A stretch of DNA of 64,000 nt from Candidatus Sumerlaeota bacterium (GTDB lineage Bacteria; Sumerlaeota; Sumerlaeia; MWCT01; JAUWMI01): assembly GCA_030613245.1 (NCBI GenBank), contig JAUWMI010000016.1, positions 1 to 64,000 of the forward strand. Reading direction: 5' to 3'. This document shows positions 9,548 to 19,026 of this stretch, one piece after another. Under the pieces are notes generated by a model. It made no database searches. It was given only the letters and a program-made list of their open reading frames with translations, and was not told the origin of the DNA. A program made the position numbers and the translations under genes. Every line of letters starts with the position of its first letter. Positions within the stretch are counted from its first letter, which is position 1.

Positions 9548-10051
9548 ATGGGAAATGTCGTATTCGCAATAATCTTTTATGCATTGGTTGTCATGGTGCT
9601 TGTGTCGGCAGTTGCAGCGGCTTTTTTGCGGAACATCGTCATGGCCGCATTTGCACTGTTCTTCACGTTGCTGGGGATGGCGGGATTCTACGTTTTGCTC
9701 GGTGCGGACTTTCTTGCCATCACACAGGTGGTGGTTTACGTTGGAGGGATCTTGATCTTGCTTCTATTCGGTGTGCTGTTGACTCATCGGAGCATTGAAA
9801 CTCTGGAGTTGGAAACACGAGGCACGTACGTGCTCGGCATCTTTGGGGGATTGCTAGTCTATGGGGTGCTGCACTATTTTCTGTTTTCCGTATCGTGGCC
9901 TACACCGCTTATGAAGCCGCTCGAGCCAACAACTGCAGCGATCGGACAGCTGCTCCTCAGCAAATATCTGCTTCCGTTCGAAGTGTCGTCGGTTACCCTG
10001 CTTATTGCTCTGATTGGCGCTGCTTATCTGGTTAGACGGAGAGACACGTGA
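9548..10051 (+). CDS. nuoJ: NADH-quinone oxidoreductase subunit J
   Basis: 167 residues, five membrane helices, with the family segment ADFLAITQVVVYVGGILILLLFGVLL (positions about 57-82, including the key Tyr in VYVGG). NuoJ is a membrane-arm subunit involved in coupling. It overlaps nuoK by four bases (GTGATGA region). Confidence 0.96.
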   Translation: MGNVVFAIIFYALVVMVLVSAVAAAFLRNIVMAAFALFFTLLGMAGFYVLLGADFLAITQVVVYVGGILILLLFGVLLTHRSIETLELETRGTYVLGIFGGLLVYGVLHYFLFSVSWPTPLMKPLEPTTAAIGQLLLSKYLLPFEVSSVTLLIALIGAAYLVRRRDT

Positions 10052-10356
10052 TGATTACGCTGCATCACTATCTTGTGGTTGCTGCACTGCTGTTCACAAT
10101 AGGAATCGTGTGTGTAATTTCGCGACGGAATGCAATCGGTATCCTGATCGGCATTGAGCTGATTCTGAATGCAGCCAACTTAAATCTGATTGCATTCTCA
10201 CGCTATTTCGAGGTGGGTCTGGAGGGGCAGGTCTTTGCCATTTTTGTAATCATACTGGCCGCATGCGAAGCCGCCATAGCGCTGGCAATTTTAATTAGTC
10301 TCTTTGCGAGCTTCGGGACAATTGACGTTGATGCAGCACAGCGTATGAAACGATGA
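10048..10356 (+). CDS. nuoK: NADH-quinone oxidoreductase subunit K
   Basis: 102 residues with three membrane helices. The two conserved membrane glutamates of NuoK are visible in GIELILNAANLNLIAF and AACEAAIALAI. It is translationally coupled to nuoJ. A gap of 126 bases without a recognisable gene separates it from nuoL. Confidence 0.97.
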   Translation: MMITLHHYLVVAALLFTIGIVCVISRRNAIGILIGIELILNAANLNLIAFSRYFEVGLEGQVFAIFVIILAACEAAIALAILISLFASFGTIDVDAAQRMKR

Positions 10357-10482
10357 GCGGACCAGTGGCGGACCTGTAATAGAATGTGCTGTTGGAATGC
10401 ACTGGGGAGACGTCTCACATAGAGTAGAGGAATTATGCTAATGAGGGGTAGGTAATCAGCTAGCAAGAAAGATCACCACACA

Positions 10483-12555
10483 ATGCTCAATATTGCCATC
10501 TGCATCATTGCCATTCCGTTTGTCGCTCTTGTTGTGCACACGTTTTTGAGCGCACGCATGCCACGCCGGGGCGACTGGTTTGCTACTGGCGCTGTGTTTC
10601 TCTCTTTGGGCCTGGCCTGCTGGCTTTTCGTCCAAATGCTTTTTAGCCCCACCCCGATATACATAAATTTCCATATCGACTGGCTTAATCTGGGAAGCCG
10701 AATTATTCCTGCCGGTATTCTGCTTGATCACCTGACAATTGTCATGCTTGTAGTTGTCACGCTGGTCAGCGCGTTGGTGTATCTTTTTTCCATCGGTTAC
10801 ATGCATGGCGACGTTCGCTACGGACGTTATTTCAGCTACCTGCTGTTGTTCACAACGTCAATGCTGGGGCTTGTGCTGGCGAACAATCTGCTGGTTCTCT
10901 ACATCTTCTGGGAGCTGGTAGGTCTCAGTTCATACCTGCTGATCGGACATTGGTTTGAGCGAGACACCGCAGCGAAGGCGGCACTGAAAGCGTTCATCGT
11001 TACACGAATTGGCGATGTTGGGATGTTCTTTGGCATCCTGCGCATCTACTTCCATCTTGGGACATTCGATTATGAGGCAATCTTCCAGGCAGTGGCCAAC
11101 GGGACACTTTCTGGAAATATACGAGTGCTTGCGGGCCTGGGTATCTTTTTTGGGGCCATGGGCAAATCCGCACAATTCCCGCTCCATGTCTGGTTGCCGG
11201 ATGCTATGGAGGGCCCGACGCCCATCAGCGCCCTGATTCATGCTGCTACTATGGTGGCAGCAGGTGTCTATCTTGTGGGACGGATGTTCCTGATTTTTGA
11301 TCCGACCGTGCTGCTTATCATTGCCTACATTGGCTGCTTCACTGCCCTGTTTGCTGCCACAATCGCAGTTGTGATGGACGATATGAAAAAGGTGCTTGCC
11401 TATTCAACGATTAGCCAGCTCGGCTACATGATGCTTGGACTGGGTGTGGGCGGTTACGTTGCCGGTCTTTTTCATCTCACTACACATGCGAGCTTCAAAG
11501 CCCTGTTATTCCTGGGTTCTGGCAGTGTAATCCACGCCCTGGGAACACAGTCCATGCGCGAGATGGGTGGCTTGCGAAAGAAGATGCCGGTTACAACCGT
11601 GACGTTCCTGATCGGAACACTGGCGATTGTTGGTTGTCCGTTTTTTGCAGGATTTTATAGTAAAGACGCCATAATCGGCGCGGCGTTGGCCTTTGGGCTG
11701 CATCACCCGCAACATCTTGCGCTGTTTCTGGTCAGCGTTTTCACAGCAGGCCTGACCGCGTTCTACATGTTTCGGCTCTTCTTCAAGACGTTTACCGGAA
11801 GTCCACGGGATCAAGAGAAATTTCATCACGCGCACGAGTCGCCTCTCGTAATGACCATCCCGCTCGTCGTGCTGGCGTTCCTTGCTATTGTATCAGGCCA
11901 TGGGGGATGGTTTCAGAAATATAATCCCGCCCCGCAACTTTCCACGTATGAAGCTCAGCAAGTTGCAGAGCACGCGAGCCATGTGCAGCCCGAGGCATCA
12001 TCTTCCTTTGCGGCAAACCGTCTTGTCCCGGCAGGCACTCCAGTCGCTGAGCACGGGGCCGAAGAAATAGCAGACGAGGAAGAGCTGGAGCATCGCGCTC
12101 ACCTCGGAGCCATGGTCGCCTCGACCTTATTTGGGGCGATAGGATTTTTCCTTGCGTATCTGATGTTTTTTAAGCGCCGTCTAAGCAGCGCAGCGATTAT
12201 CCAGCGGTTTCGAGCCGTTTATACTTTGCTATCGAATAAATACTATATAGACGATTTTTTCCACGCCGTGCTTGTCCGCACGCTACATGCCGTGGTCTGG
12301 CTTGTAGGTGTATTTGACAAATACGTGATTGATGGGCTGGTCAACTTCTCCGGCCTGGCCACTCGTTTCACCTCTTGGCTTGTCGGCAAGTTCGACAATA
12401 TTGCGGTTGACGGAGCCGTGAATGGCACTGCGTGGACGACAGGAATTCTGGGAGAGATCCTGAGCCTGAGCCAGACCGGGCGTATTCGTAACTATCTCCT
12501 GTTTATCGTGCTCGGCATCGTGACGCTCGTAACCGTTTTTGTCTTTATCAAATAG
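10483..12555 (+). CDS. nuoL: NADH-quinone oxidoreductase subunit L (proton-pumping)
   Basis: 690 residues, a full-length antiporter-like subunit. It has the core WELVGLSSYLLIG, the pumping-channel HVWLPDAMEGPTPISALIHAATMVAAGVYL block and the later KKVLAYSTISQLGYMMLG block, with the C-terminal lateral-helix extension. Between the core and that extension there is a polar loop of about 60 residues with an acidic run (EEIADEEELEH), near residues 470-535. It pumps protons at the distal end of the membrane arm. Confidence 0.98.
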   Translation: MLNIAICIIAIPFVALVVHTFLSARMPRRGDWFATGAVFLSLGLACWLFVQMLFSPTPIYINFHIDWLNLGSRIIPAGILLDHLTIVMLVVVTLVSALVYLFSIGYMHGDVRYGRYFSYLLLFTTSMLGLVLANNLLVLYIFWELVGLSSYLLIGHWFERDTAAKAALKAFIVTRIGDVGMFFGILRIYFHLGTFDYEAIFQAVANGTLSGNIRVLAGLGIFFGAMGKSAQFPLHVWLPDAMEGPTPISALIHAATMVAAGVYLVGRMFLIFDPTVLLIIAYIGCFTALFAATIAVVMDDMKKVLAYSTISQLGYMMLGLGVGGYVAGLFHLTTHASFKALLFLGSGSVIHALGTQSMREMGGLRKKMPVTTVTFLIGTLAIVGCPFFAGFYSKDAIIGAALAFGLHHPQHLALFLVSVFTAGLTAFYMFRLFFKTFTGSPRDQEKFHHAHESPLVMTIPLVVLAFLAIVSGHGGWFQKYNPAPQLSTYEAQQVAEHASHVQPEASSSFAANRLVPAGTPVAEHGAEEIADEEELEHRAHLGAMVASTLFGAIGFFLAYLMFFKRRLSSAAIIQRFRAVYTLLSNKYYIDDFFHAVLVRTLHAVVWLVGVFDKYVIDGLVNFSGLATRFTSWLVGKFDNIAVDGAVNGTAWTTGILGEILSLSQTGRIRNYLLFIVLGIVTLVTVFVFIK

Positions 12556-12566
12556 GGGAGCAGACC

Positions 12567-14045
12567 ATGATTGATGCGCATTTACTCACATTGATCGTTT
12601 TTCTTCCAATTCTAGGAATGGTCATGGTGCTGGCAATTCCCGGTTCGCAGCGCCAGCTCATTCGTATCACCGCAGCATTCTTTACCTTTCTAGTCTTTGT
12701 CCTCTCCACGTACCTGTTTCTTGTGTTTGACCGCAGCAACGTGCAGATGCAATTCGTCGAGCATTATAGTTGGATCTCGCAATATAATATCTGGTACTAC
12801 ATGGGCGTTGACGGGCTCAGCGTTATCCTGATTTTTCTCACCGGCATCCTCTGCTTCATCGCCACCTTTGCCGCCTGGAATATCGAAAAGGCAGTCAAGG
12901 GCTACTATGCCATGTATTTGCTTCTCGTCACGGGCATGCTGGGAGTTTTCTGCACGTTGGATTTCTTCCTCTTCTACGTATTCTGGGAAATTATGCTCCT
13001 GCCGATGTATTTTCTGATAGGCATCTGGGGCGGACCGAAACGTGAGTATGCTGCGATTAAGTTCTTCATATATACGTTGGTAGGCAGCGTGCTGATTCTT
13101 CTGGTGATTCTGGCGTTTTACTTCAAGACCGGCTCGTTCGATATGCTTGAGCTCATTCGCGAGCGGCCGTTCCAAGCAACTCCAGTGTTTGAGAAGGTAC
13201 TCTTTTTTGCGCTCTTTATCGGATTTGCCATCAAGATTCCTGTGTTTCCTTTTCACACCTGGTTGCCGGATGCCCACGTGGAGGCACCCACAGCTATCAG
13301 TGTTATCCTGGCGGGAATATTGCTAAAGATGGGTGGATACGGTCTGCTGCGGATCAGTTATCCAATGCTACCGGGCGCGGCGTGGGACGACGGGGTGAGA
13401 TACTTCCTGGCGATCCTGGGATTGGTGAATATTATCTATGGCGCGCTCTGCGCCATGGCGCAGACCGACTTTAAGAGGCTCGTCGCCTACTCGAGTATTA
13501 GCCACATGGGCTTTGTGCTTCTCGGCATTGCGGTACTGAATGCCGAGGCGCTGAACGGTGCAGTGTTTATGATGTTTAGTCATGGCTTAAGCTCAGCGAT
13601 GCTGTTTTTGCTCGTTGGGGTAATTTACGATAGGGCGCATCATCGGGACCTGTCGCGCTTTGGGGGCCTGGGCACGAAGATGCCAATCTATCTCACACTC
13701 TCGATTGTTGGGTTTTTCGCGTCGCTTGGCTTGCCCGGCACGAGCAGCTTTATCAGCGAGATCATGGTATTCCTTGGCTCCTATCAGGTCTATCTGGGGA
13801 TTACTATTGCCGCGCTGCTCGGCATTATTCTGACGGCTGCTTACATTCTCTGGACTGTGGAGCGCGTATACCTGGGTAAACTGAGACCGGAGTTCGAAGG
13901 ATTCTCGGACTGTAGCGGCAGGGAGATATTCACGCTGGTGCCGCTGGCATTATTGCTTATTCTTTTCGGTATTCTGCCGAATATTGTGCTCGATGTCTTT
14001 CGCGAATCAATGCAGTATCTGATTCAGATTGTTACATTACAGTGA
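12567..14045 (+). CDS. nuoM: NADH-quinone oxidoreductase subunit M (proton-pumping)
   Basis: 492 residues with the antiporter-like fold. Diagnostic segments are FYVFWEIMLLPMYFLIGIWGG, FPFHTWLPDAHVEAPTAISVILAGILLKMGGYGLLR and KRLVAYSSISHMGFVLLG. It starts 11 bases after nuoL with a GGAG ribosome site, within the same operon. Confidence 0.98.
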   Translation: MIDAHLLTLIVFLPILGMVMVLAIPGSQRQLIRITAAFFTFLVFVLSTYLFLVFDRSNVQMQFVEHYSWISQYNIWYYMGVDGLSVILIFLTGILCFIATFAAWNIEKAVKGYYAMYLLLVTGMLGVFCTLDFFLFYVFWEIMLLPMYFLIGIWGGPKREYAAIKFFIYTLVGSVLILLVILAFYFKTGSFDMLELIRERPFQATPVFEKVLFFALFIGFAIKIPVFPFHTWLPDAHVEAPTAISVILAGILLKMGGYGLLRISYPMLPGAAWDDGVRYFLAILGLVNIIYGALCAMAQTDFKRLVAYSSISHMGFVLLGIAVLNAEALNGAVFMMFSHGLSSAMLFLLVGVIYDRAHHRDLSRFGGLGTKMPIYLTLSIVGFFASLGLPGTSSFISEIMVFLGSYQVYLGITIAALLGIILTAAYILWTVERVYLGKLRPEFEGFSDCSGREIFTLVPLALLLILFGILPNIVLDVFRESMQYLIQIVTLQ

Positions 14046-14106
14046 CCCTAAACGCTCGAAGAATTGCCGCAAGTAAAGGGATTTGAAAGGGATTTTCTAA
14101 GGCGTA

Positions 14107-15579
14107 ATGGATACACAGACCGTCTTTCGTAATTTGCAGCTGGTACTGCCGGAGATCGTACTTACGCTCACGATTCTGGCCATCATCGGCTATGATCTTT
14201 TTCTCCGTCGCGAGACGTCCCACAGAACCGGTCTGGTGGCGCTTGTGGGACTGGCCATCATGGCGGTCTTCTTGATTCGCCAGGGCACCACACCGCCAAC
14301 AGAGGCCTTCATGCAGCTGGTGCGTGTAGATGCATTCGGCCGGTTTTTTAAATTTCTTTTCATCGCGACCACAGCACTGATCGTTCTCTTCTCTCTTCAC
14401 AGTCGCGAAGTGCGTACCTACAAAAGTGGGGAGTACTATGCGATTCTCCTTACTGCCACGCTCGGTATGTGCTTCCTGGTCAGCGCCATAAATTTTCTTA
14501 TGTTCTACCTGGCCATAGAGACGGTCAGCCTATCGTCATATGTGCTGGCAGGATATCTGAAGCGCGATCGGATGTCCAGCGAGGCGGCATTGAAATATCT
14601 CCTGTATGGCGCAGTTGCGTCGGGCGTCATGCTCTTTGGCATCAGCTATCTGTTCGGCATCACTGGATCATTCAGCATGGCCGCGGCAATTGGAGGCATT
14701 TCGACGCAGAAGGTGGCGCTGGTGGCCCTGTTGTTCGTGCTGGTGGGATTCGCATTCAAGATGTCGCTGGCACCCTTTCACTTCTGGGTACCTGACGTCT
14801 ATCAGGGCGCGCCAACACCAATCACGGCATACCTGGCAGTAGCCTCAAAGGCAGCAGGCTTCGGGGCGCTGTTTCGATTTCTTCTGCCGCTATTTCCAGA
14901 CGTGGAGATCGGCCAGACGCTTCAGGGAGTCATCGCGCGGCTTGACGTGCGTCCTTTATTCTGGGTGCTGGCGGTTGTCACCATGAGCGTGGGAAACCTG
15001 GTGGCGATCCGGCAGCGTGATTTGAAGCGCCTGCTTGCCTATTCCAGTATCGCCCATGCTGGCTATATCACAATGGGGCTGGCAGTGATGAACGCCAAGG
15101 CGTTGGAGGCAATGCTGTTCTACTTTGTTGCCTACCTTTTTATGAATCTTGGTGCATTTCTGGTGGCAATGATCCTGATCAACAAGCTGGGGTCCAGTCT
15201 GCTTGATGACTGTAAAGGCCTGGTTAGCCGGCTGCCATTTCTGGCCGTTGCGATGGCTGTTTTTCTCTTTTCGCTCACTGGTATGCCACCGACAGTCGGA
15301 TTTATCGCCAAGTTTAATATCTTCTACGTCCTCATCGCCCAGGGTACGTGGTGGTATTATTCGCTGGCACTGATTGGGGTGGGGAACACAGTCGTGTCAC
15401 TTTACTATTATATGCGTATTGTAAATGCTATGGTGTTGCAGAAGGCAGACGTAGAACGGCCACCAGTGTCATGGTCTCCGGCTGATGGTCTTCTCTTACT
15501 GGTACTGGTTGTGCCGACTATCGTGTTGGGCATATACTGGAGTCCGCTCATCCGGTTTGTAACTGTCGCCTTGCAGTAA
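14107..15579 (+). CDS. nuoN: NADH-quinone oxidoreductase subunit N (proton-pumping)
   Basis: 490 residues, the third antiporter-like subunit. It contains APFHFWVPDVYQGAPTPITAYLAVASKAAGF and KRLLAYSSIAHAGYITMG, which distinguish NuoN from NuoL and NuoM, and the expected 14-helix hydrophobic pattern. It is the last nuo gene; the ferritin-like gene follows after 26 bases. Confidence 0.98.
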   Translation: MDTQTVFRNLQLVLPEIVLTLTILAIIGYDLFLRRETSHRTGLVALVGLAIMAVFLIRQGTTPPTEAFMQLVRVDAFGRFFKFLFIATTALIVLFSLHSREVRTYKSGEYYAILLTATLGMCFLVSAINFLMFYLAIETVSLSSYVLAGYLKRDRMSSEAALKYLLYGAVASGVMLFGISYLFGITGSFSMAAAIGGISTQKVALVALLFVLVGFAFKMSLAPFHFWVPDVYQGAPTPITAYLAVASKAAGFGALFRFLLPLFPDVEIGQTLQGVIARLDVRPLFWVLAVVTMSVGNLVAIRQRDLKRLLAYSSIAHAGYITMGLAVMNAKALEAMLFYFVAYLFMNLGAFLVAMILINKLGSSLLDDCKGLVSRLPFLAVAMAVFLFSLTGMPPTVGFIAKFNIFYVLIAQGTWWYYSLALIGVGNTVVSLYYYMRIVNAMVLQKADVERPPVSWSPADGLLLLVLVVPTIVLGIYWSPLIRFVTVALQ

Positions 15580-15605
15580 TTGAAAGCGGTCAACGGCTGA
15601 TAGTC

Positions 15606-16064
15606 ATGAGACAACAAGAGAGAGAGCACGTTATTGAGAAACTGAACGCTATTCTGTCGAAGGAATACAACTCTATGGTTCAATATGTTTTGGGCGCTAG
15701 TCCGTACGTGCGGCCAGATGAGAAACCGGCACTGGAGGTGTTAGAGAAGGTTATCGCGGACGAAAAGCGTCACGCCAGGGAAATAGGCCAGTTGATTACG
15801 CTTCTCAAGGGCATCCCTGATCCTGGGACGTTTGACTTCGACATTGCCGACATTAACTACCTGGCGCTGGACTATTTGATGGGCCTGATCGTGAAGGACA
15901 AGGAGGGAATTATTGCTTTATACGAAGAGGCGCTTCATGCAGCCAAGAATTTTTCCTCTATTTATACTCAGTTGGTGCAGATGCAGGAAGAAGAACACCA
16001 ACACCTTATCACTCTTCAGGCTATTAGCGCGAATCTCCAGATGAGAAGGAAGAACCCAACATGA
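15606..16064 (+). CDS. Ferritin-like (bacterioferritin-type) di-iron protein
   Basis: 152 residues, all-helical, of the ferritin/bacterioferritin superfamily. Likely di-iron ligands are Glu20 in LSKEYNSMVQY, Glu53 and His56 in ADEKRHARE, a glutamate in the third helix (LYEEALHAA) and the Glu/His cluster in MQEEEHQHL. Family members store iron or remove peroxide. It sits 26 bases after nuoN, so it may be transcribed with complex I, possibly supplying or protecting Fe-S assembly (inference). No haem-ligand Met is obvious, so I do not name it bfr. Confidence 0.85.
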   Translation: MRQQEREHVIEKLNAILSKEYNSMVQYVLGASPYVRPDEKPALEVLEKVIADEKRHAREIGQLITLLKGIPDPGTFDFDIADINYLALDYLMGLIVKDKEGIIALYEEALHAAKNFSSIYTQLVQMQEEEHQHLITLQAISANLQMRRKNPT

Positions 16065-16102
16065 GCCCGACATTCTTAGCCTTTTGACCGGTCGGCGGGG
16101 TG

Positions 16103-17020
16103 CTATGTGCCCCTGCCATCAATGAGCGCGCAGCAGTGTTCAGAAAACACCGGCGTGAGGCCCCGCTCGCGACTCAGCGCCACAACTCCTTCCGCTGGAT
16201 ATGCAATTCCATCCACCCCAACATCGAGCGCCATACGATCAAGTAGTTGCTGGTACGCACCGGAAGGCCGTGCACACCCCAGCAGTAGCGGCGTATGGGG
16301 AAACCACGTCCGTGCCTGAGTGAAAATGCTTTTGACTATCTCAGGGGAAGGCGGCGATACATTGGCCATGGGCGTCTGCCGCAGCGGGTTGACCACTACC
16401 AGCACAAGAGCTCGTAATGCTTTATCGCGCAGCATTTCCAGAGCCTCAAGCTCGCCTCGGATCTTGCCATAATGCAGCCCAATCACAATGTGTGGTGCAG
16501 CAGCCAGTCCGTATTGATCCAGCCACTCCAAGGAGTGTTCCACATCGGCCACACTCTTTCCTTCCAGATGGTAGACGGTGCGGAGCGTTTCCGTGCTGCC
16601 GACAACGTCTAACATAACTACATCCACGTTGGCTCTGGCAAGCCCATCTGCAAGCGGTTCATCAAGGAGCTTCGAATGAACCGCGAGCGTCAGTCCCAGC
16701 TGTTGTTTAATCCGTCGCAATATCTCAACGTAAGGCAAAACAGGAAGGCGTCCTTCGCGGTCGCATCCGCCAGTGATCAAAAGGCCGCGACATCCGCGCT
16801 GGCGAAGCTGCACAGCCATGTTCCAGAGGTCATCGGGGCAGCGCACGTAATACATTGAGCTGAGGAGACGGGCCTTGCAGTGGTCGCAGAAAAGCTCACA
16901 GTGCTTTTCAGTTATGGAGATAGAGACGAAGATTGGATCGCGGCTGTTGGAGTACTCGTCAGTCTCATATCGCTTCAAGGAAGGTGCAAAAAAATGGATG
17001 GTGTTGTTCATTCGTTGCAT
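16103..17020 (-). CDS. lipS2: Radical SAM protein, likely lipoyl synthase component LipS2
   Basis: 305 residues. The radical-SAM cluster motif is CX3CX2C at Cys41, Cys45 and Cys48 (HCELFCDHCKA). The following segments, SSMYYVRCPDDLW and GLLITGGCDREGRLPV, match what I recall of the LipS2 family. LipS1 and LipS2 together replace LipA in Thermococcus and some bacteria, each inserting sulfur into octanoyl groups on carrier proteins. The start overlaps the end of the upstream radical-SAM gene by 13 bases, so the two are coupled and probably act together. No lipoate ligase or lipoylated protein is in the window. The radical SAM assignment is firm; the LipS2 identity is an inference from motif style and pairing. 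Confidence 0.7.
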   Translation of the reverse strand: MQRMNNTIHFFAPSLKRYETDEYSNSRDPIFVSISITEKHCELFCDHCKARLLSSMYYVRCPDDLWNMAVQLRQRGCRGLLITGGCDREGRLPVLPYVEILRRIKQQLGLTLAVHSKLLDEPLADGLARANVDVVMLDVVGSTETLRTVYHLEGKSVADVEHSLEWLDQYGLAAAPHIVIGLHYGKIRGELEALEMLRDKALRALVLVVVNPLRQTPMANVSPPSPEIVKSIFTQARTWFPHTPLLLGCARPSGAYQQLLDRMALDVGVDGIAYPAEGVVALSRERGLTPVFSEHCCALIDGRGT

Positions 17021-18102
17021 TGCCGCTCTTTTGCCGGACTAATACGTGCGCAGTGACTGCGCGGGATTGTCCATTCTGGTTCTTCCAGACCGGCTAGTTG
17101 CTGTCGTATGCGTTGAATATCTTCGCGGTTTGGCTGAAACGGGTAGTTTCGCAATCCTGGCCCGGGCCATGAGTTGCCAAAAGGACGATTACAGGTGACC
17201 CGACCTTTGCTATTCCTGCAGCCGCGCGTCATAAAGGGGTAGCCGCTGTCAACAACCTTGTCCAGCTCCTGCGGGGCAATTCCAAAATCGAGAATCTTGC
17301 CGCTGCTTGATTCAAATACGAATCTACTACTATGGCTTAGCCCTTCGTCAATCAGGAAGCAGGCCAGCTGAACGCGGCGATACGCATCAAGCTGTGGCGG
17401 TGCCACGTCTTCCAACTCTGTGCCTGCCTCTGGGTAGAACGAAAAGAGATGATTCTCTCCTCTGCGATCTTTCACCTCCTGAAAGGCGTTGGCGAGCTCC
17501 TGTTCTGTTTCTCCCAGACCAACAATAAAATGACTACCGACATTGCCCGGGCCGAAAATTTCAGCTGCTTCGTCAAAGCGTTTCCAGTATGTCTCCCAGC
17601 TGTGGGGTCCGCGAACACCCTTGCCACGGTGCTTATTAAAAAGTATGGGGGTTGGGAGATCAAATGCGATGCCGATCTTATCAATCCCTGCCTGGCGCAG
17701 TAATACCAAATCTTCACGCCGCGTTATCGTTGGATTCAGCAGACATGAAATTGATTGAGGACAGGTTTTGTTAAAGTGGGACGCTATCTCGATAGTATGG
17801 CGCATCGCATTGGCATGTGTAATCATTGATAGACATATGCGCTCAGCAATTCCATTGTGTCGCAGGCGTTCAGTGACTTCCTGGAGAGAACGGGTAGGCC
17901 AGGGGACGCGAATAAAGCTCCGGATCTGACCCTTGCGCTCACGCCCCAGTCCGCAGTAGGCACAGTTGGCGCGGCAGCCATCCGCGTAGGTCAGAAGCAG
18001 ATTAATACAGCTCATACGCGCATTGCGCCAGAAGCGACCGGGGCGAAACCCCAGTGTCATATCCGCTGCAAGGCTCAGCCTGACGTACTGCGGGCTTTCC
18101 AC
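17008..18102 (-). CDS. lipS1: Radical SAM protein, likely lipoyl synthase component LipS1
   Basis: 364 residues with a biotin-synthase-like radical-SAM barrel. The cluster motif CX3CX2C is Cys43, Cys47 and Cys50 (CRANCAYCG). Near the C-terminus, around residues 285-310, a cysteine-bearing GCRNSKGRVTCNRPF segment followed by NYPFQP resembles the extra-cluster region of LipS1-type proteins, where a second Fe-S cluster could act as sulfur donor. It is followed immediately by the second radical-SAM gene (13-base overlap). An unrelated two-gene radical-SAM pathway is the main alternative. Confidence 0.7.
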   Translation of the reverse strand: MESPQYVRLSLAADMTLGFRPGRFWRNARMSCINLLLTYADGCRANCAYCGLGRERKGQIRSFIRVPWPTRSLQEVTERLRHNGIAERICLSMITHANAMRHTIEIASHFNKTCPQSISCLLNPTITRREDLVLLRQAGIDKIGIAFDLPTPILFNKHRGKGVRGPHSWETYWKRFDEAAEIFGPGNVGSHFIVGLGETEQELANAFQEVKDRRGENHLFSFYPEAGTELEDVAPPQLDAYRRVQLACFLIDEGLSHSSRFVFESSSGKILDFGIAPQELDKVVDSGYPFMTRGCRNSKGRVTCNRPFGNSWPGPGLRNYPFQPNREDIQRIRQQLAGLEEPEWTIPRSHCARISPAKERQCNE

Positions 18103-18179
18103 GTTATCACTCCTTGGAGATCGCGCAATTGTTCAGGAACCTCAGGCACTGGTGAGAATCACTGTGTTCATGGAGAAGA

Positions 18180-18962
18180 CTAAGGCGTGCGGGCCTTGTT
18201 GAGGAAATAGGAAAGCACAGCGATGAGCAGCAAATAAAAGATTGTCAGGGCAATGTTTCGCATCGCGGATTTCTGAGCCGGAGGCTCTGATGTCGGAGAC
18301 TCTGATGCCGGAGGGGTTGGATGCTCTTCCTCCTTCTCTTCAGGCTGACCAAAAAGATCTTCCAGGGAACGCTGGGTGAAAAGGTCTTTGAGCGTAATTC
18401 GGCGTTTGGGTTCAGTTGCTTCAAGGGGAAGGAGCTCTTCTTCTACAGCTGCTTCTTCTACTTGTTCACGGCGCGGGTGTGGCACTTCGGCTGGAGCAGG
18501 CTGTAGTGGCGCACCTTTTAGCGCTTGCAGCTTCTCATTCACTTCTTCATAGGTCTTCAGGTCGAGCGAGGAGAAACGAATCTTATCTAACACTGTATCA
18601 TGACCCCACAGGCTGCATTCCGCCCGACCGTAGAGGTCGCCTTTTACCTCTGCACGTACAATCACGCTTAGCGGGTACTTCGACACGATGACGTCCCGCG
18701 CTAATGCCTTATTAAGAATGAACCAGTGTTGAGGGGTGATGATAGACCAGCACTCGCCAATATCGCCTCGCTTATCCGCAGCCGTGCGAATGACAATAGC
18801 TGGCTCTTCACCAGGTTGAAGCTCCGGCTTTAATCGGTCGCGGATATCCACGGGGATTTGAATCATGCTCTTCGCGGCTTCGCGCCTAACGCGCTTTTGT
18901 GCCATCTGTGGGCGCATCGGTTCGTGGGCCTCTGAGCCCCAGATCTGTCGAGGAATTTTCAT
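18180..18962 (-). CDS. Hypothetical tail-anchored membrane protein
   Basis: 260 residues from the ATG at 18962, which has a good AAAGGA ribosome site; the frame extends to 19058 but that would overlap yqeY. Residues about 45-145 form a compact domain with alternating hydrophobic strands (PGEEPAIVIRT, CWSIITPQHWFIL, YPLSVIVRAEVKGDLYGRAEC), reminiscent of bacterial PH-like domains. A Pro/Glu-rich linker of about 80 residues follows, then a single C-terminal membrane helix (IALTIFYLLLIAVLSYFL). I do not recognise the family. It lies between yqeY and the LipS-like pair on the same strand. Confidence 0.7.
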   Translation of the reverse strand: MKIPRQIWGSEAHEPMRPQMAQKRVRREAAKSMIQIPVDIRDRLKPELQPGEEPAIVIRTAADKRGDIGECWSIITPQHWFILNKALARDVIVSKYPLSVIVRAEVKGDLYGRAECSLWGHDTVLDKIRFSSLDLKTYEEVNEKLQALKGAPLQPAPAEVPHPRREQVEEAAVEEELLPLEATEPKRRITLKDLFTQRSLEDLFGQPEEKEEEHPTPPASESPTSEPPAQKSAMRNIALTIFYLLLIAVLSYFLNKARTP

Positions 18963-19026
18963 TCCAGATTTCCTTTGCATGCGTTGTATTGTAGGAGCAA
19001 AAAATTTCTCGTAGCGCTGTGATTTA

